A stretch of DNA of 64,000 bases, from contig CAIVDU010000048.1 in NCBI GenBank assembly GCA_903904815.1, positions 24,794 to 88,793 of the forward strand, given 5' to 3'. The notes beneath the pieces are model-generated. The model was not told the origin of the DNA. It did no database searches and saw only the letters and a list, made by a program, of their open reading frames with translations. Below, one piece after another: positions 43,851 to 51,002 of the stretch (position 1 is its first letter; each line of letters begins with the position of its first letter). The position numbers and the translations under genes are program-made. The stretch is from an uncultured Armatimonadota bacterium (GTDB lineage Bacteria; Armatimonadota; Fimbriimonadia; Fimbriimonadales; Fimbriimonadaceae).

Positions 43851-45934
43851 CCACCCACGACGAGAACAGTGAGCGAGTACGGAGGGAGGCTGAACAGAGT
43901 CGGGTCCTTTATCTGGACCCGACTTGGCGGCAAGCTTCGAATCGCTCGCCCGTTCGCTCCGTCTCGCTTCCACTCATATTGGCGGCTGCCGTACTGATAA
44001 AGAACCCCCGGCCTTGAACGCATGGCAAGGGGGAGTTCGAGATCGACTCGGGCGTTTGCCTTGGGATTTCGATTCAAAAGCATGATGCCAAGACGGCCAT
44101 CGGGGCGAATCACGCTGTAGGCATCTACCCATGGCTTCTTGTCCTGCAGAACGTTTGTTTCGCAGAGTTCATGCGGCTTGGCTTGGTCTCCACACCAGGC
44201 GTGGGTCAGTAACCATGCCGAGTAGTAAGTGCAGAGTCGCGTCGGTGCGCCTCCGCTGGGATCCCCCTGTAGATCCATGAGATTGCCCCAGGCTCCCGTC
44301 TTTTCCTTGATGACTTCGCCCGGCTCGTATCCATAAAGAAACGAGGTGTCTCCACCTAAGGTCAGGAATCTGCCAACGATGTCGGCATTCAGGATGGCGC
44401 CGGGCATTTCGACTTCCGAGGGGCCTGCGAACGCGGAGTAGCCGTATTCAGTGATCATCCAGGGGATGTCGTGAGTGAGACCTTGCGCCATGAGTCGATC
44501 CATTGTTTTGGAGAACAACTCGTCGTGAGAGAGAAGTTGAGGGACGGGGTCTGCCGCCACGTCGTCGAAGGGGTACCACTCGAACGAGAAGAAACCAAGA
44601 TCCTGCGATCGGTTGCGGCTCTTCAGGTAGGCAAAGAATCGACGTAACCACGGCTGACCGTGAGGATCCGGCCAATCACGGAACTCATGCTGGGTCGTTT
44701 GAAAGCAAGGGCCGCCAAGGGTTACACCTGGTTGCACCGCCCTTAAACGATCCGCTACCTGAAGATACAGGGCGGCGTAATCTTCGGGGAGGGTCATCTG
44801 GCCGTCTGGCTCTTCGCCCATCTCCACGCCCCTCACCGGGTAGCCACGTGCTTTCAGCCAAGCAAGTTCGTTGGCCGCATCCTCGGGGACACCGAATAGA
44901 ACGGGCACCGGAATGAGCATGGGTAGGTGACTCGTCAGGCCAGATCGTTCGATCAGGTCAAAGCCTGGCTGTTCCACGTCGCGGTCGCGATCGGAGGCGC
45001 GATGCCACGGGTCAGTCGAGGAAGCAACGAGTTCCGTCTGGCGGGAATCTTTGCGGTGAATCACCAGATCCTGGAATCGCCCTTTTTTATCAAATCGTCC
45101 GACACCCAGCTCTCGAATGGCGAACCCGAGTCGATCGCGGACATCCTTGCTGCCGAGCGGAGCGGTATTTGAACTCTCATCCAGCCAAATCCGTACATAC
45201 TCAGCGCCGACGGGTCTCGCGGCAAGAGCGAGAGTTTCTACTCCACCTTGGCCATTGGTGCGCGAGCCGGTCGGGAACGGCTTCCAGTCCCCAGAGGGCG
45301 GATCGACTTCATCGACTCGTGGCGCGCCGTCCCAGTACTCGAAGCGATATCGAACCGCATAGGGAGTCCCCCACCGAATTTTGGCCGCATTTATTTTCTG
45401 CGATTTTCCAAAATCGATGACGATCCATTGAGGATGCTTGGCGTTTGGCTCGCCGGTAAAGCGCTGGTCCAGATAAGGATTGCTTTTCCAAAACGTCGAC
45501 AGGTCGCCATCATCGATTCGAGAATAGCCGCGATTGTTGGCTTGGTCAAACGTGCTTCCCCTTCTTGGAAGGGAATACCCAAAGGAGACTTCGATCGGCT
45601 TGGAAACCTTTCGACTAGAGATCCAGTAGCCTTGGTTCCGCTTAGAGTCGCTCCACCTACCCTCTGGGTTCCAGTGCCACGCCTCGATTCCCAGTTCGGT
45701 CCTAAGTCGATAGCTGAGCGATTTCAGCCCAACTGACTGCATGGCCTCGATGTTATTGGGTGTGAAGATGGATGCGATATCTCCGTGCTCGTGACCATCC
45801 AGTCCTGCGCCGAAAGCCACCTGAGGAACGAACCGCTTGAGCGGTTTGTCCGACCTTACGATCACGTGAGCCCGGATTTCTCCGGTCAGGAGAGCGAACA
45901 CCAAAAGCGGTAGCATGTTCCGCCATTGTTCCAC
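43847..45934 (-). CDS. Secreted clan GH-A glycosidase with discoidin (F5/8 type C) domain
   Basis: 695 residues. Signal peptide (LLPLLVFALLTGEIRA). A discoidin-like carbohydrate-binding module at about 130-275 (IDDGDLSTFWKSNP, PQWIVIDFGKSQKINAAKI, YVRIWLDES) is inserted before a TIM barrel. Candidate catalytic glutamates are in VEMGEEPDG (acid/base) and WMITEYGYSA (nucleophile). A C-terminal beta domain follows (LGIMLLNRNP). It resembles GH39/GH79-type enzymes, but the exact family cannot be fixed by eye. Probably degrades plant or microbial polysaccharide outside the cell. Confidence 0.75.
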   Translation of the reverse strand: MEQWRNMLPLLVFALLTGEIRAHVIVRSDKPLKRFVPQVAFGAGLDGHEHGDIASIFTPNNIEAMQSVGLKSLSYRLRTELGIEAWHWNPEGRWSDSKRNQGYWISSRKVSKPIEVSFGYSLPRRGSTFDQANNRGYSRIDDGDLSTFWKSNPYLDQRFTGEPNAKHPQWIVIDFGKSQKINAAKIRWGTPYAVRYRFEYWDGAPRVDEVDPPSGDWKPFPTGSRTNGQGGVETLALAARPVGAEYVRIWLDESSNTAPLGSKDVRDRLGFAIRELGVGRFDKKGRFQDLVIHRKDSRQTELVASSTDPWHRASDRDRDVEQPGFDLIERSGLTSHLPMLIPVPVLFGVPEDAANELAWLKARGYPVRGVEMGEEPDGQMTLPEDYAALYLQVADRLRAVQPGVTLGGPCFQTTQHEFRDWPDPHGQPWLRRFFAYLKSRNRSQDLGFFSFEWYPFDDVAADPVPQLLSHDELFSKTMDRLMAQGLTHDIPWMITEYGYSAFAGPSEVEMPGAILNADIVGRFLTLGGDTSFLYGYEPGEVIKEKTGAWGNLMDLQGDPSGGAPTRLCTYYSAWLLTHAWCGDQAKPHELCETNVLQDKKPWVDAYSVIRPDGRLGIMLLNRNPKANARVDLELPLAMRSRPGVLYQYGSRQYEWKRDGANGRAIRSLPPSRVQIKDPTLFSLPPYSLTVLVVGG

Positions 45935-45959
45935 GGATCGGACGTTCTAAGATCGCCGC

Positions 45960-46790
45960 CTACTTTCGAGCGCGACGTCTTAGCAGTCCCATTCCGGCTA
46001 ACCCGATGCCGAATGGGATATATGCAGCCGGTTCAGGGGTCGTCGCTGGGATGACGCCTCCGCCACCACCACCACCATGGTTGAGCGCCACGCCCCCAAT
46101 GATTCCCGCCAGAGCTAAGAATCCCAGGCTTCCGCCTCCGCCAAGCCCGGTAATCGCATCCACGGGTCCCGTTCCAACTAGCGGTGAGGCTGGCGAAGGA
46201 GTGATTACGAGAGCGCTCCCGACTGGTACGCCTTCGTCGGCGACCAGGGCGTCGGCAGGAATTGGAGGCACCATCGCGTTCAAAGTCGAGGAGTCGTCTT
46301 GACTTAGCGCATCGAGTGATCCTGGATTTGAGGCGCTTCGGGTACTGACCGGGGTGCCTGATCCACCTGCGGAGTGCAATTTCTGGGCACTCTCGCCAAG
46401 GGCTGGTAAGTAAGCAACCATCGGATTGCCGCAGCTTCGTTTTAGTATCGGTTTGTGGGAGGAGTCGGCAAAAACGAGCGTGCCCTTCTTGAGATGTAGA
46501 AGGCGATGCCTAATCGAGAATGCGTCGTCCACGTTGTAAACGAGGTATCTCTTGTCTTGTGTGAGCGGTTCCACGTGCAGTCCCTTGAAGTAATGAACCA
46601 GCGTAGGCTCGGACATCATGAAGTGTCGCTCGTATCGTTTGAGGACTTGAGGGTCTCTGTGCAGCTGCTTGATGAGCTGGTCAGTACTCGCCACCGGCGA
46701 ATTGAGGAAGGCGTTATGCTCTGGTCGGCCAAAGGCACTTGGCGCGGTAGCCAATATAATACATACAAGACTCGGTTCCAACCAACGCAT
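45960..46790 (-). CDS. PEP-CTERM exported protein (second)
   Basis: 276 residues. N-terminal signal peptide (LEPSLVCIILATAPSAFG), then a soluble region of about 130 residues, a low-complexity Ser/Pro/Gly stretch, a hydrophobic helix (LGFLALAGIIGGVAL) and a glycine run. The C-terminal sorting tail is TTPEPAAYIPFGIGLAGMG followed by LLRRRARK. The internal hydrophobic segment before the tail is unusual. The first part, with SDQLIKQLHRDPQVLKRYERHF-like sequence, has no recognised domain. It is an exosortase substrate by motif. Confidence 0.82.
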   Translation of the reverse strand: MRWLEPSLVCIILATAPSAFGRPEHNAFLNSPVASTDQLIKQLHRDPQVLKRYERHFMMSEPTLVHYFKGLHVEPLTQDKRYLVYNVDDAFSIRHRLLHLKKGTLVFADSSHKPILKRSCGNPMVAYLPALGESAQKLHSAGGSGTPVSTRSASNPGSLDALSQDDSSTLNAMVPPIPADALVADEGVPVGSALVITPSPASPLVGTGPVDAITGLGGGGSLGFLALAGIIGGVALNHGGGGGGGVIPATTPEPAAYIPFGIGLAGMGLLRRRARK

Positions 46791-46810
46791 GACGATGCTC
46801 TCCCAAACTT

Positions 46811-46857
46811 ACTGACAGAGGTTCAGACATCCGCTACCTCGCAATTGTTCTGTCAGT
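46811..46857. promoter_or_regulatory. 9-bp inverted repeat upstream of the second PEP-CTERM gene
   Basis: ACTGACAGA (46811-46819) and TCTGTCAGT (46849-46857) are exact complements, 38 bp centre to centre, 20 bases upstream of the gene start. They could be a pair of operator half-sites or a long-loop hairpin in the leader. The function is inferred from position. Confidence 0.4.
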
Positions 46858-46999
46858 TTCTTTGACTGGCCGAGACGGCCTAAAGACTGCCCTGTTGCCG
46901 CAGCAAAGGACTAGATAATTTGAGATGGTACATCAACCTAAGGTGTTTTTACCACTGGCAATTGTGATAGGCTAAGGAACGGTAGTCCAACCTGAGAGA

Positions 47000-47629
47000 T
47001 TAAAGTAACCTCATGGCTAGGACAGCACCGCCAGATGCTCGTCGAATCATGATCGTATCGTAACTGCTAGAGGCCCCTTTTGAGTTTGAAAGGGATAATT
47101 GCAATCTTGTTTGGTTGCCTTCGCTCAATACTTCCGCAAAGCGCTCCCGAAAGGGTTCGCGGTCCGCGACATCAAGTGCCCATTCAAACGGTTCACCTGC
47201 CTCGACCGTGGCATCCGTGGCACGATTTGTATAGGTCGTAAAACCTTCGATATCTACCGCCACGATGAGATCTGGAACCGCATCCAAAATCTGAGTTGCT
47301 TCCGGGGACTTGCCCTCTCGGTCGGAAGGCTCCGAACGCTGGTCTCTCAAGACTACAAGCAGATGGTCGGCCACTTCTCTAAGGCCTTCGCTCACCTGGG
47401 TGAGGTGCCCAACCTCCGCTTCCGCTTGCAGTCGGACAACTTTTGCGACCACTTCGGTTCGGCTAGCCGCCGCGTATTTTGAGAGAATTCGACGCCAGTA
47501 GGTACCGACCGTTTCTGGGCTGAGCTTCAGCCTGGCGGCAATCTCCTTGTCAGTAAGTCCTTCGCTCGCCAGCATGAGGATCTGTTCCTGGCGACTTCGA
47601 GCTTCTGTCTCTGGTGGGTGGTCGGACAT
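47000..47629 (-). CDS. LuxR-type HTH protein with C-terminal PAS-like domain
   Basis: 209 residues. The N-terminal LuxR helix-turn-helix (about 10-65, ILMLASEGLTDKEIAARLKLSPETV) is followed by a coiled-coil linker (about 66-105) and a PAS-like region (about 110-209, ILDAVPDLIVAVDIEGFTTYTNRA). This reverses the usual order, in which the HTH is C-terminal. It is divergent from the STAS/HPt/REC-PP2C operon with 90 bases between, so it is a candidate regulator or output of that module. The ligand is unknown. Confidence 0.8.
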   Translation of the reverse strand: MSDHPPETEARSRQEQILMLASEGLTDKEIAARLKLSPETVGTYWRRILSKYAAASRTEVVAKVVRLQAEAEVGHLTQVSEGLREVADHLLVVLRDQRSEPSDREGKSPEATQILDAVPDLIVAVDIEGFTTYTNRATDATVEAGEPFEWALDVADREPFRERFAEVLSEGNQTRLQLSLSNSKGASSSYDTIMIRRASGGAVLAMRLL

Positions 47630-47719
47630 AGCCTATTATGATCAGTTGCTGGGCATATCGCACTTCATCCGTAGAAACACGTCTGAGTCCGAGAACCCGA
47701 GTAGAATCCAGGGATATCC

Positions 47720-48064
47720 ATGTCCGTTGAAATAAAGTCGGTGAAGCGAGGCAATGTCATCGTTGTTGAGGTCACAGGGGATGCACTGGATGCATCCAAT
47801 GTGCAGCAGTTTAGAAACGATGTGAGCCAATTACTCGAAGGTCAGAAGGACATCGTGTTCGACCTTTCGTTCGTCAAGTTTGTTGACAGTTCCGGAATCG
47901 GCGCGATGCTCTCTGTTCTCAGGAAAGCAAACGCGATTTCTGGAGATGTCAAGCTTTGCAATCTTCAGCCGAACGTAAAGTCGCTTTTTGACCTCGTTCG
48001 AATGACTCGTCTCTTTGAGACCTTTGAGACGCTTGACGAGGCGGTTGCCTCGTTCGCGGTCTAG
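47720..48064 (+). CDS. STAS-domain anti-sigma-factor antagonist
   Basis: 114 residues, a single STAS domain of the SpoIIAA/RsbV/HsbA type. The phosphorylation site is in KFVDSSGIGAML, with Ser57 (after Asp56) the expected phosphoserine. The partner kinase and phosphatase are both supplied by the last gene of the operon. CAGGGATA lies just upstream of ATG 47720. The product would bind an anti-sigma factor or other target when unphosphorylated. First gene of the operon; 25 bases separate it from the HPt gene. Confidence 0.92.
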   Translation: MSVEIKSVKRGNVIVVEVTGDALDASNVQQFRNDVSQLLEGQKDIVFDLSFVKFVDSSGIGAMLSVLRKANAISGDVKLCNLQPNVKSLFDLVRMTRLFETFETLDEAVASFAV

Positions 48065-48089
48065 ATTGGCATGAGAGGGTGTGCGAAGC

Positions 48090-48446
48090 ATGAGCGTTGA
48101 GGGTCAACCAACTTTGTCTGACGTTGCCGTGACCTACGATCGATCACGTTTAGACGACATTTGCGCCGGCAACGAAGAGCTTCGCAAGCGGATTCTCGAC
48201 GAATTTGTCCGGAGTTCGCCCGACCAAGTCAGGCAATTAAGGGAAAAGCTGTCCATAAACGACCAGAGCGCGGTATCTCACATTGCCCACGGCCTCAAGG
48301 GCAGTAGTCGCGCGATCGGAGCCAACCTTTTGGGCAACCTTTGCGAAGAACTGGAGCGAGGAAGTTCAACCCAGGCTGGTGATCGTCTCGAAGGCGAACT
48401 GCAGCGCATTTTCGAAGCGATCAAGGCTCACGAAAAAGGAGTCTGA
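48090..48446 (+). CDS. HPt phosphotransfer protein
   Basis: 118 residues from ATG 48090, chosen because GAGAGGG is ten bases upstream (GTG 48081 would be too close to it). The phospho-accepting histidine is in ISHIAHGLKGSSRAIG-type sequence (VSHIAHGLKGSSRA), followed by the conserved glycine helix and LCEELE. It relays phosphate between an unlinked hybrid kinase and a receiver, most simply the receiver of the next gene. The next gene begins one base after this stop. Confidence 0.92.
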   Translation: MSVEGQPTLSDVAVTYDRSRLDDICAGNEELRKRILDEFVRSSPDQVRQLREKLSINDQSAVSHIAHGLKGSSRAIGANLLGNLCEELERGSSTQAGDRLEGELQRIFEAIKAHEKGV

Positions 48447-50042
48447 TTGAAGATCCTCATTGCAGACGACGACGGCGTAACGACGATCTCGCTCGCTGGT
48501 ATGTTGGAGGCGGCGGGTCATCAGGTGACGACGGTGGACAACGGCCTGACGGCGTCGGAATTGATTGCCTCAGACGGTTTTCAGGTTGTCATTGCCGACT
48601 GGGTAATGCCGGGACTCGATGGTTTAGACCTTTGTCGATTCATCCGAAGTCATGAGTCAGACAGCTACGTATACGTCATGCTGTTGACCGGAAGGTCACT
48701 TGCCGACGACCGAGTTTCGGGTCTGCAGGCGGGCGCAGATGACTTCTTGACAAAGCCATTTGACCGGGCAGAGATTTTCGCCAGGCTCGGCGTCGCCGAG
48801 AGAATTCTCAAGATGGAGCGGGCTCTGCGCGAAGCCAATCGCACCATTGAGCGAACTCGTAAATACGAAATCGAGATCGGCGCCCACATTCAACGCGCTT
48901 TGCTTATGGCTCAACCTCCAAGGGAGCCGTCTGCTTTCACTTTTGCCGCGATGAACATTCCGTCGAGTCAGATCGACGGCGATTTCTTTGACTTCTTCAT
49001 CCATGAGGAAGAGATTGTGGACGTGTTCATCGGAGACGCGATGGGGAAGGGCGTCCCGGCGGCCCTGGTGGCGGCGGGAGCCAAGAGCTACCTTATCCGT
49101 GGATTTACGAAACTCTTCGACGGTAGAAATAAGCGAGCGTTGCCGAGCCCGGTATCAATCGTTCAGCATGCTCACGATGGGTTAGCGAAGGAGTTCATCG
49201 CGATTGGGTCGTTCGTAACGCTCTGCTACTTGCGCCTCGACGCAATCGCCGGAGAGGCGACATTTGTCGATTGTGGTCACACGAAAACAATTCATTGGGA
49301 CAACTCGGCCCAACAGATTTCGACTCTTCGCGGAGGAAACTTCCCGATCGGTTTCGTCGACCACGAGACCTACCAAGAGCTCAAGGTTTCGCTGGTTCCC
49401 GGCGACCTGTTTTGCATGTATAGCGACGGAGTGACTGAAGCCTCTTCGACTTCGGGAGAACTGTTTGGCATCGAAAGACTCCTTGGCCTGATTGAGCGCC
49501 ATCACGACGAAGAGCCAGCGCATATTCTGTATCGCATTCGAGAGGCTGTGCGCGAGCACACGACCGAATGGGCGATGGACGATGACTTCACGTGCGTGCT
49601 CATCCGTGCGGGCGCCGTTATCAAGCCCTGGAGCAAGCTGGAGGCGGAGTTCCCGAATTCGCTCAGCTACTTGGGATCGATACGTCGCTTCGTCGAAGTC
49701 GCGGCAGAGGATTGCCGTCTGGATCGAAGGCAAATCGAGGAACTGCAGATTGCCGCCCACGAAGCGACGACTAACGCCATTGTTCACGGACAAAGAAACC
49801 TTCCTGAAGAGCAGCTACGATTTGTCGCGGAGCGGCTGGAAGACGGGATGCGTCTGACCTTGGTCTATCGGGGCGTGCCGTTTGAGCCCACAAACCCGAT
49901 CGAAATCGACCTGGAAAACCCCAAGGAAGGTGGCCTCGGCCTGTTCATCATCGAGAAGTCGTTGAACGAGGTTCAATACGACCGCACGTCAGATGGGCAG
50001 AATCGGGTCACGATGACCAAGCGGTCGCGACCCGATTCTTAG
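48447..50042 (+). CDS. REC-PP2C-HATPase partner-switch regulator (HsbR/RsbU-RsbW type)
   Basis: 531 residues from TTG 48447, with AAAAAGGAG eight bases upstream. The receiver (1-125) has acidic residues DDD at 7-9, phospho-acceptor Asp51 in IADWVMPG and Lys103 in LTKPFD. A coiled linker leads to a PP2C/SpoIIE phosphatase (about 150-380, GDFFDFF, GDAMGKGVPAALVAA, YSDGVTEA, DDDFTCVLI) and then an RsbW-type kinase domain (about 400-525, LQIAAHEATTNAIVHG, GGLGLFII). One protein therefore carries both enzymes acting on a STAS partner, controlled by phosphorylation. This is the layout of Pseudomonas HsbR, where HptB and HsbA are the partners. Confidence 0.92.
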   Translation: MKILIADDDGVTTISLAGMLEAAGHQVTTVDNGLTASELIASDGFQVVIADWVMPGLDGLDLCRFIRSHESDSYVYVMLLTGRSLADDRVSGLQAGADDFLTKPFDRAEIFARLGVAERILKMERALREANRTIERTRKYEIEIGAHIQRALLMAQPPREPSAFTFAAMNIPSSQIDGDFFDFFIHEEEIVDVFIGDAMGKGVPAALVAAGAKSYLIRGFTKLFDGRNKRALPSPVSIVQHAHDGLAKEFIAIGSFVTLCYLRLDAIAGEATFVDCGHTKTIHWDNSAQQISTLRGGNFPIGFVDHETYQELKVSLVPGDLFCMYSDGVTEASSTSGELFGIERLLGLIERHHDEEPAHILYRIREAVREHTTEWAMDDDFTCVLIRAGAVIKPWSKLEAEFPNSLSYLGSIRRFVEVAAEDCRLDRRQIEELQIAAHEATTNAIVHGQRNLPEEQLRFVAERLEDGMRLTLVYRGVPFEPTNPIEIDLENPKEGGLGLFIIEKSLNEVQYDRTSDGQNRVTMTKRSRPDS

Positions 50043-50045
50043 TTA

Positions 50046-50966
50046 CTATTTGAGGCCGCTCATGACGATGCCCTTCACGAAGTAGCGTTGTCCCAAGATG
50101 AAGAGGGTGAGCAACGGAATCATGACGATTACGGACCCGGCCATCAGCAGGTGCCACTGCTCGTCTTGCAAGGCCTGGTACGTGCGCAGACCAAGTTCCA
50201 GAGTCTGCTTTTCAGGGGAGTTCAGGTAGATCAGGGGCCCCATGAAGTCTCGCCAGTTATAGATGAAGGCGAAGATTCCGACGGTCGCGAGAGCCGGGCC
50301 CGAGACGGGCATTAGGATGCGCCAGAAGATGACGGAATGGGAAGCTCCGTCTAAGATAGCCGCTTCATCGAGCTCTCGAGGAACTCCCATGAAGAACTGT
50401 CGAAGGAGGAAGATATTGAATGCGCCTCCGCCGAACCAAGCCGGGACTATGAGCGGATAGAACGTGTCGACCCAGTGCAGATACTTGTAAAGCACGTAGG
50501 TGGGGATCATGGTGACAATTCCCGGAAGCATCATCGTGCTCATCAGCAAGATGAATAGCTTGTCCCGTCCGCGGAAGCGCAGCCTTGCAAACGCGTACGC
50601 CACGAGACTGGAACTCACTAACACTCCCGCTGTGCTAAAGGTACAGATAATCGCCGTGTTCTTGAAGAACAAGAAGAACGGTGCGTTGGGGTTGGTGAGA
50701 ACGGTGTGGAAATTCTCCCAGGTCACCTGTTGAGGCCAAGCCCAAGCGGAACTCCGGGCAATTTCTCCCGGCGTTTTGAGCGCCATCGTCATCATCAGGT
50801 AGAGCGGCATCATGAACGCGATCGAACCGATCACGAGAAGCGTCCAGATCACGAATCGACCGGCTGACGCACTGAGTTCGGCAACTCGCGTCGCCTTTTT
50901 ATAGCGATCATGTTCTTGCGAGACGACGGTGGGGTCTTCGACGACGACTTGATTGCGACTATGCAT
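50046..50966 (-). CDS. Carbohydrate ABC transporter permease (MalG type)
   Basis: 306 residues, six membrane segments after a cytoplasmic tail of about 35 residues. The EAA loop ELDEAAILDGASHSVIFWRI-type sequence (EAAILDGA, then ILMPVSGPAL) identifies a sugar importer inner-membrane subunit that contacts the ATPase. It lies 36 bases downstream of the binding-protein/permease fusion and completes that importer. No ATPase gene is nearby, so a shared MsmK/UgpC-type ATPase encoded elsewhere is inferred. Confidence 0.92.
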   Translation of the reverse strand: MHSRNQVVVEDPTVVSQEHDRYKKATRVAELSASAGRFVIWTLLVIGSIAFMMPLYLMMTMALKTPGEIARSSAWAWPQQVTWENFHTVLTNPNAPFFLFFKNTAIICTFSTAGVLVSSSLVAYAFARLRFRGRDKLFILLMSTMMLPGIVTMIPTYVLYKYLHWVDTFYPLIVPAWFGGGAFNIFLLRQFFMGVPRELDEAAILDGASHSVIFWRILMPVSGPALATVGIFAFIYNWRDFMGPLIYLNSPEKQTLELGLRTYQALQDEQWHLLMAGSVIVMIPLLTLFILGQRYFVKGIVMSGLK

Positions 50967-51002
50967 CTTGCACCTTTTGAATTCGACGTTTGGTGGTCGA
51001 GG

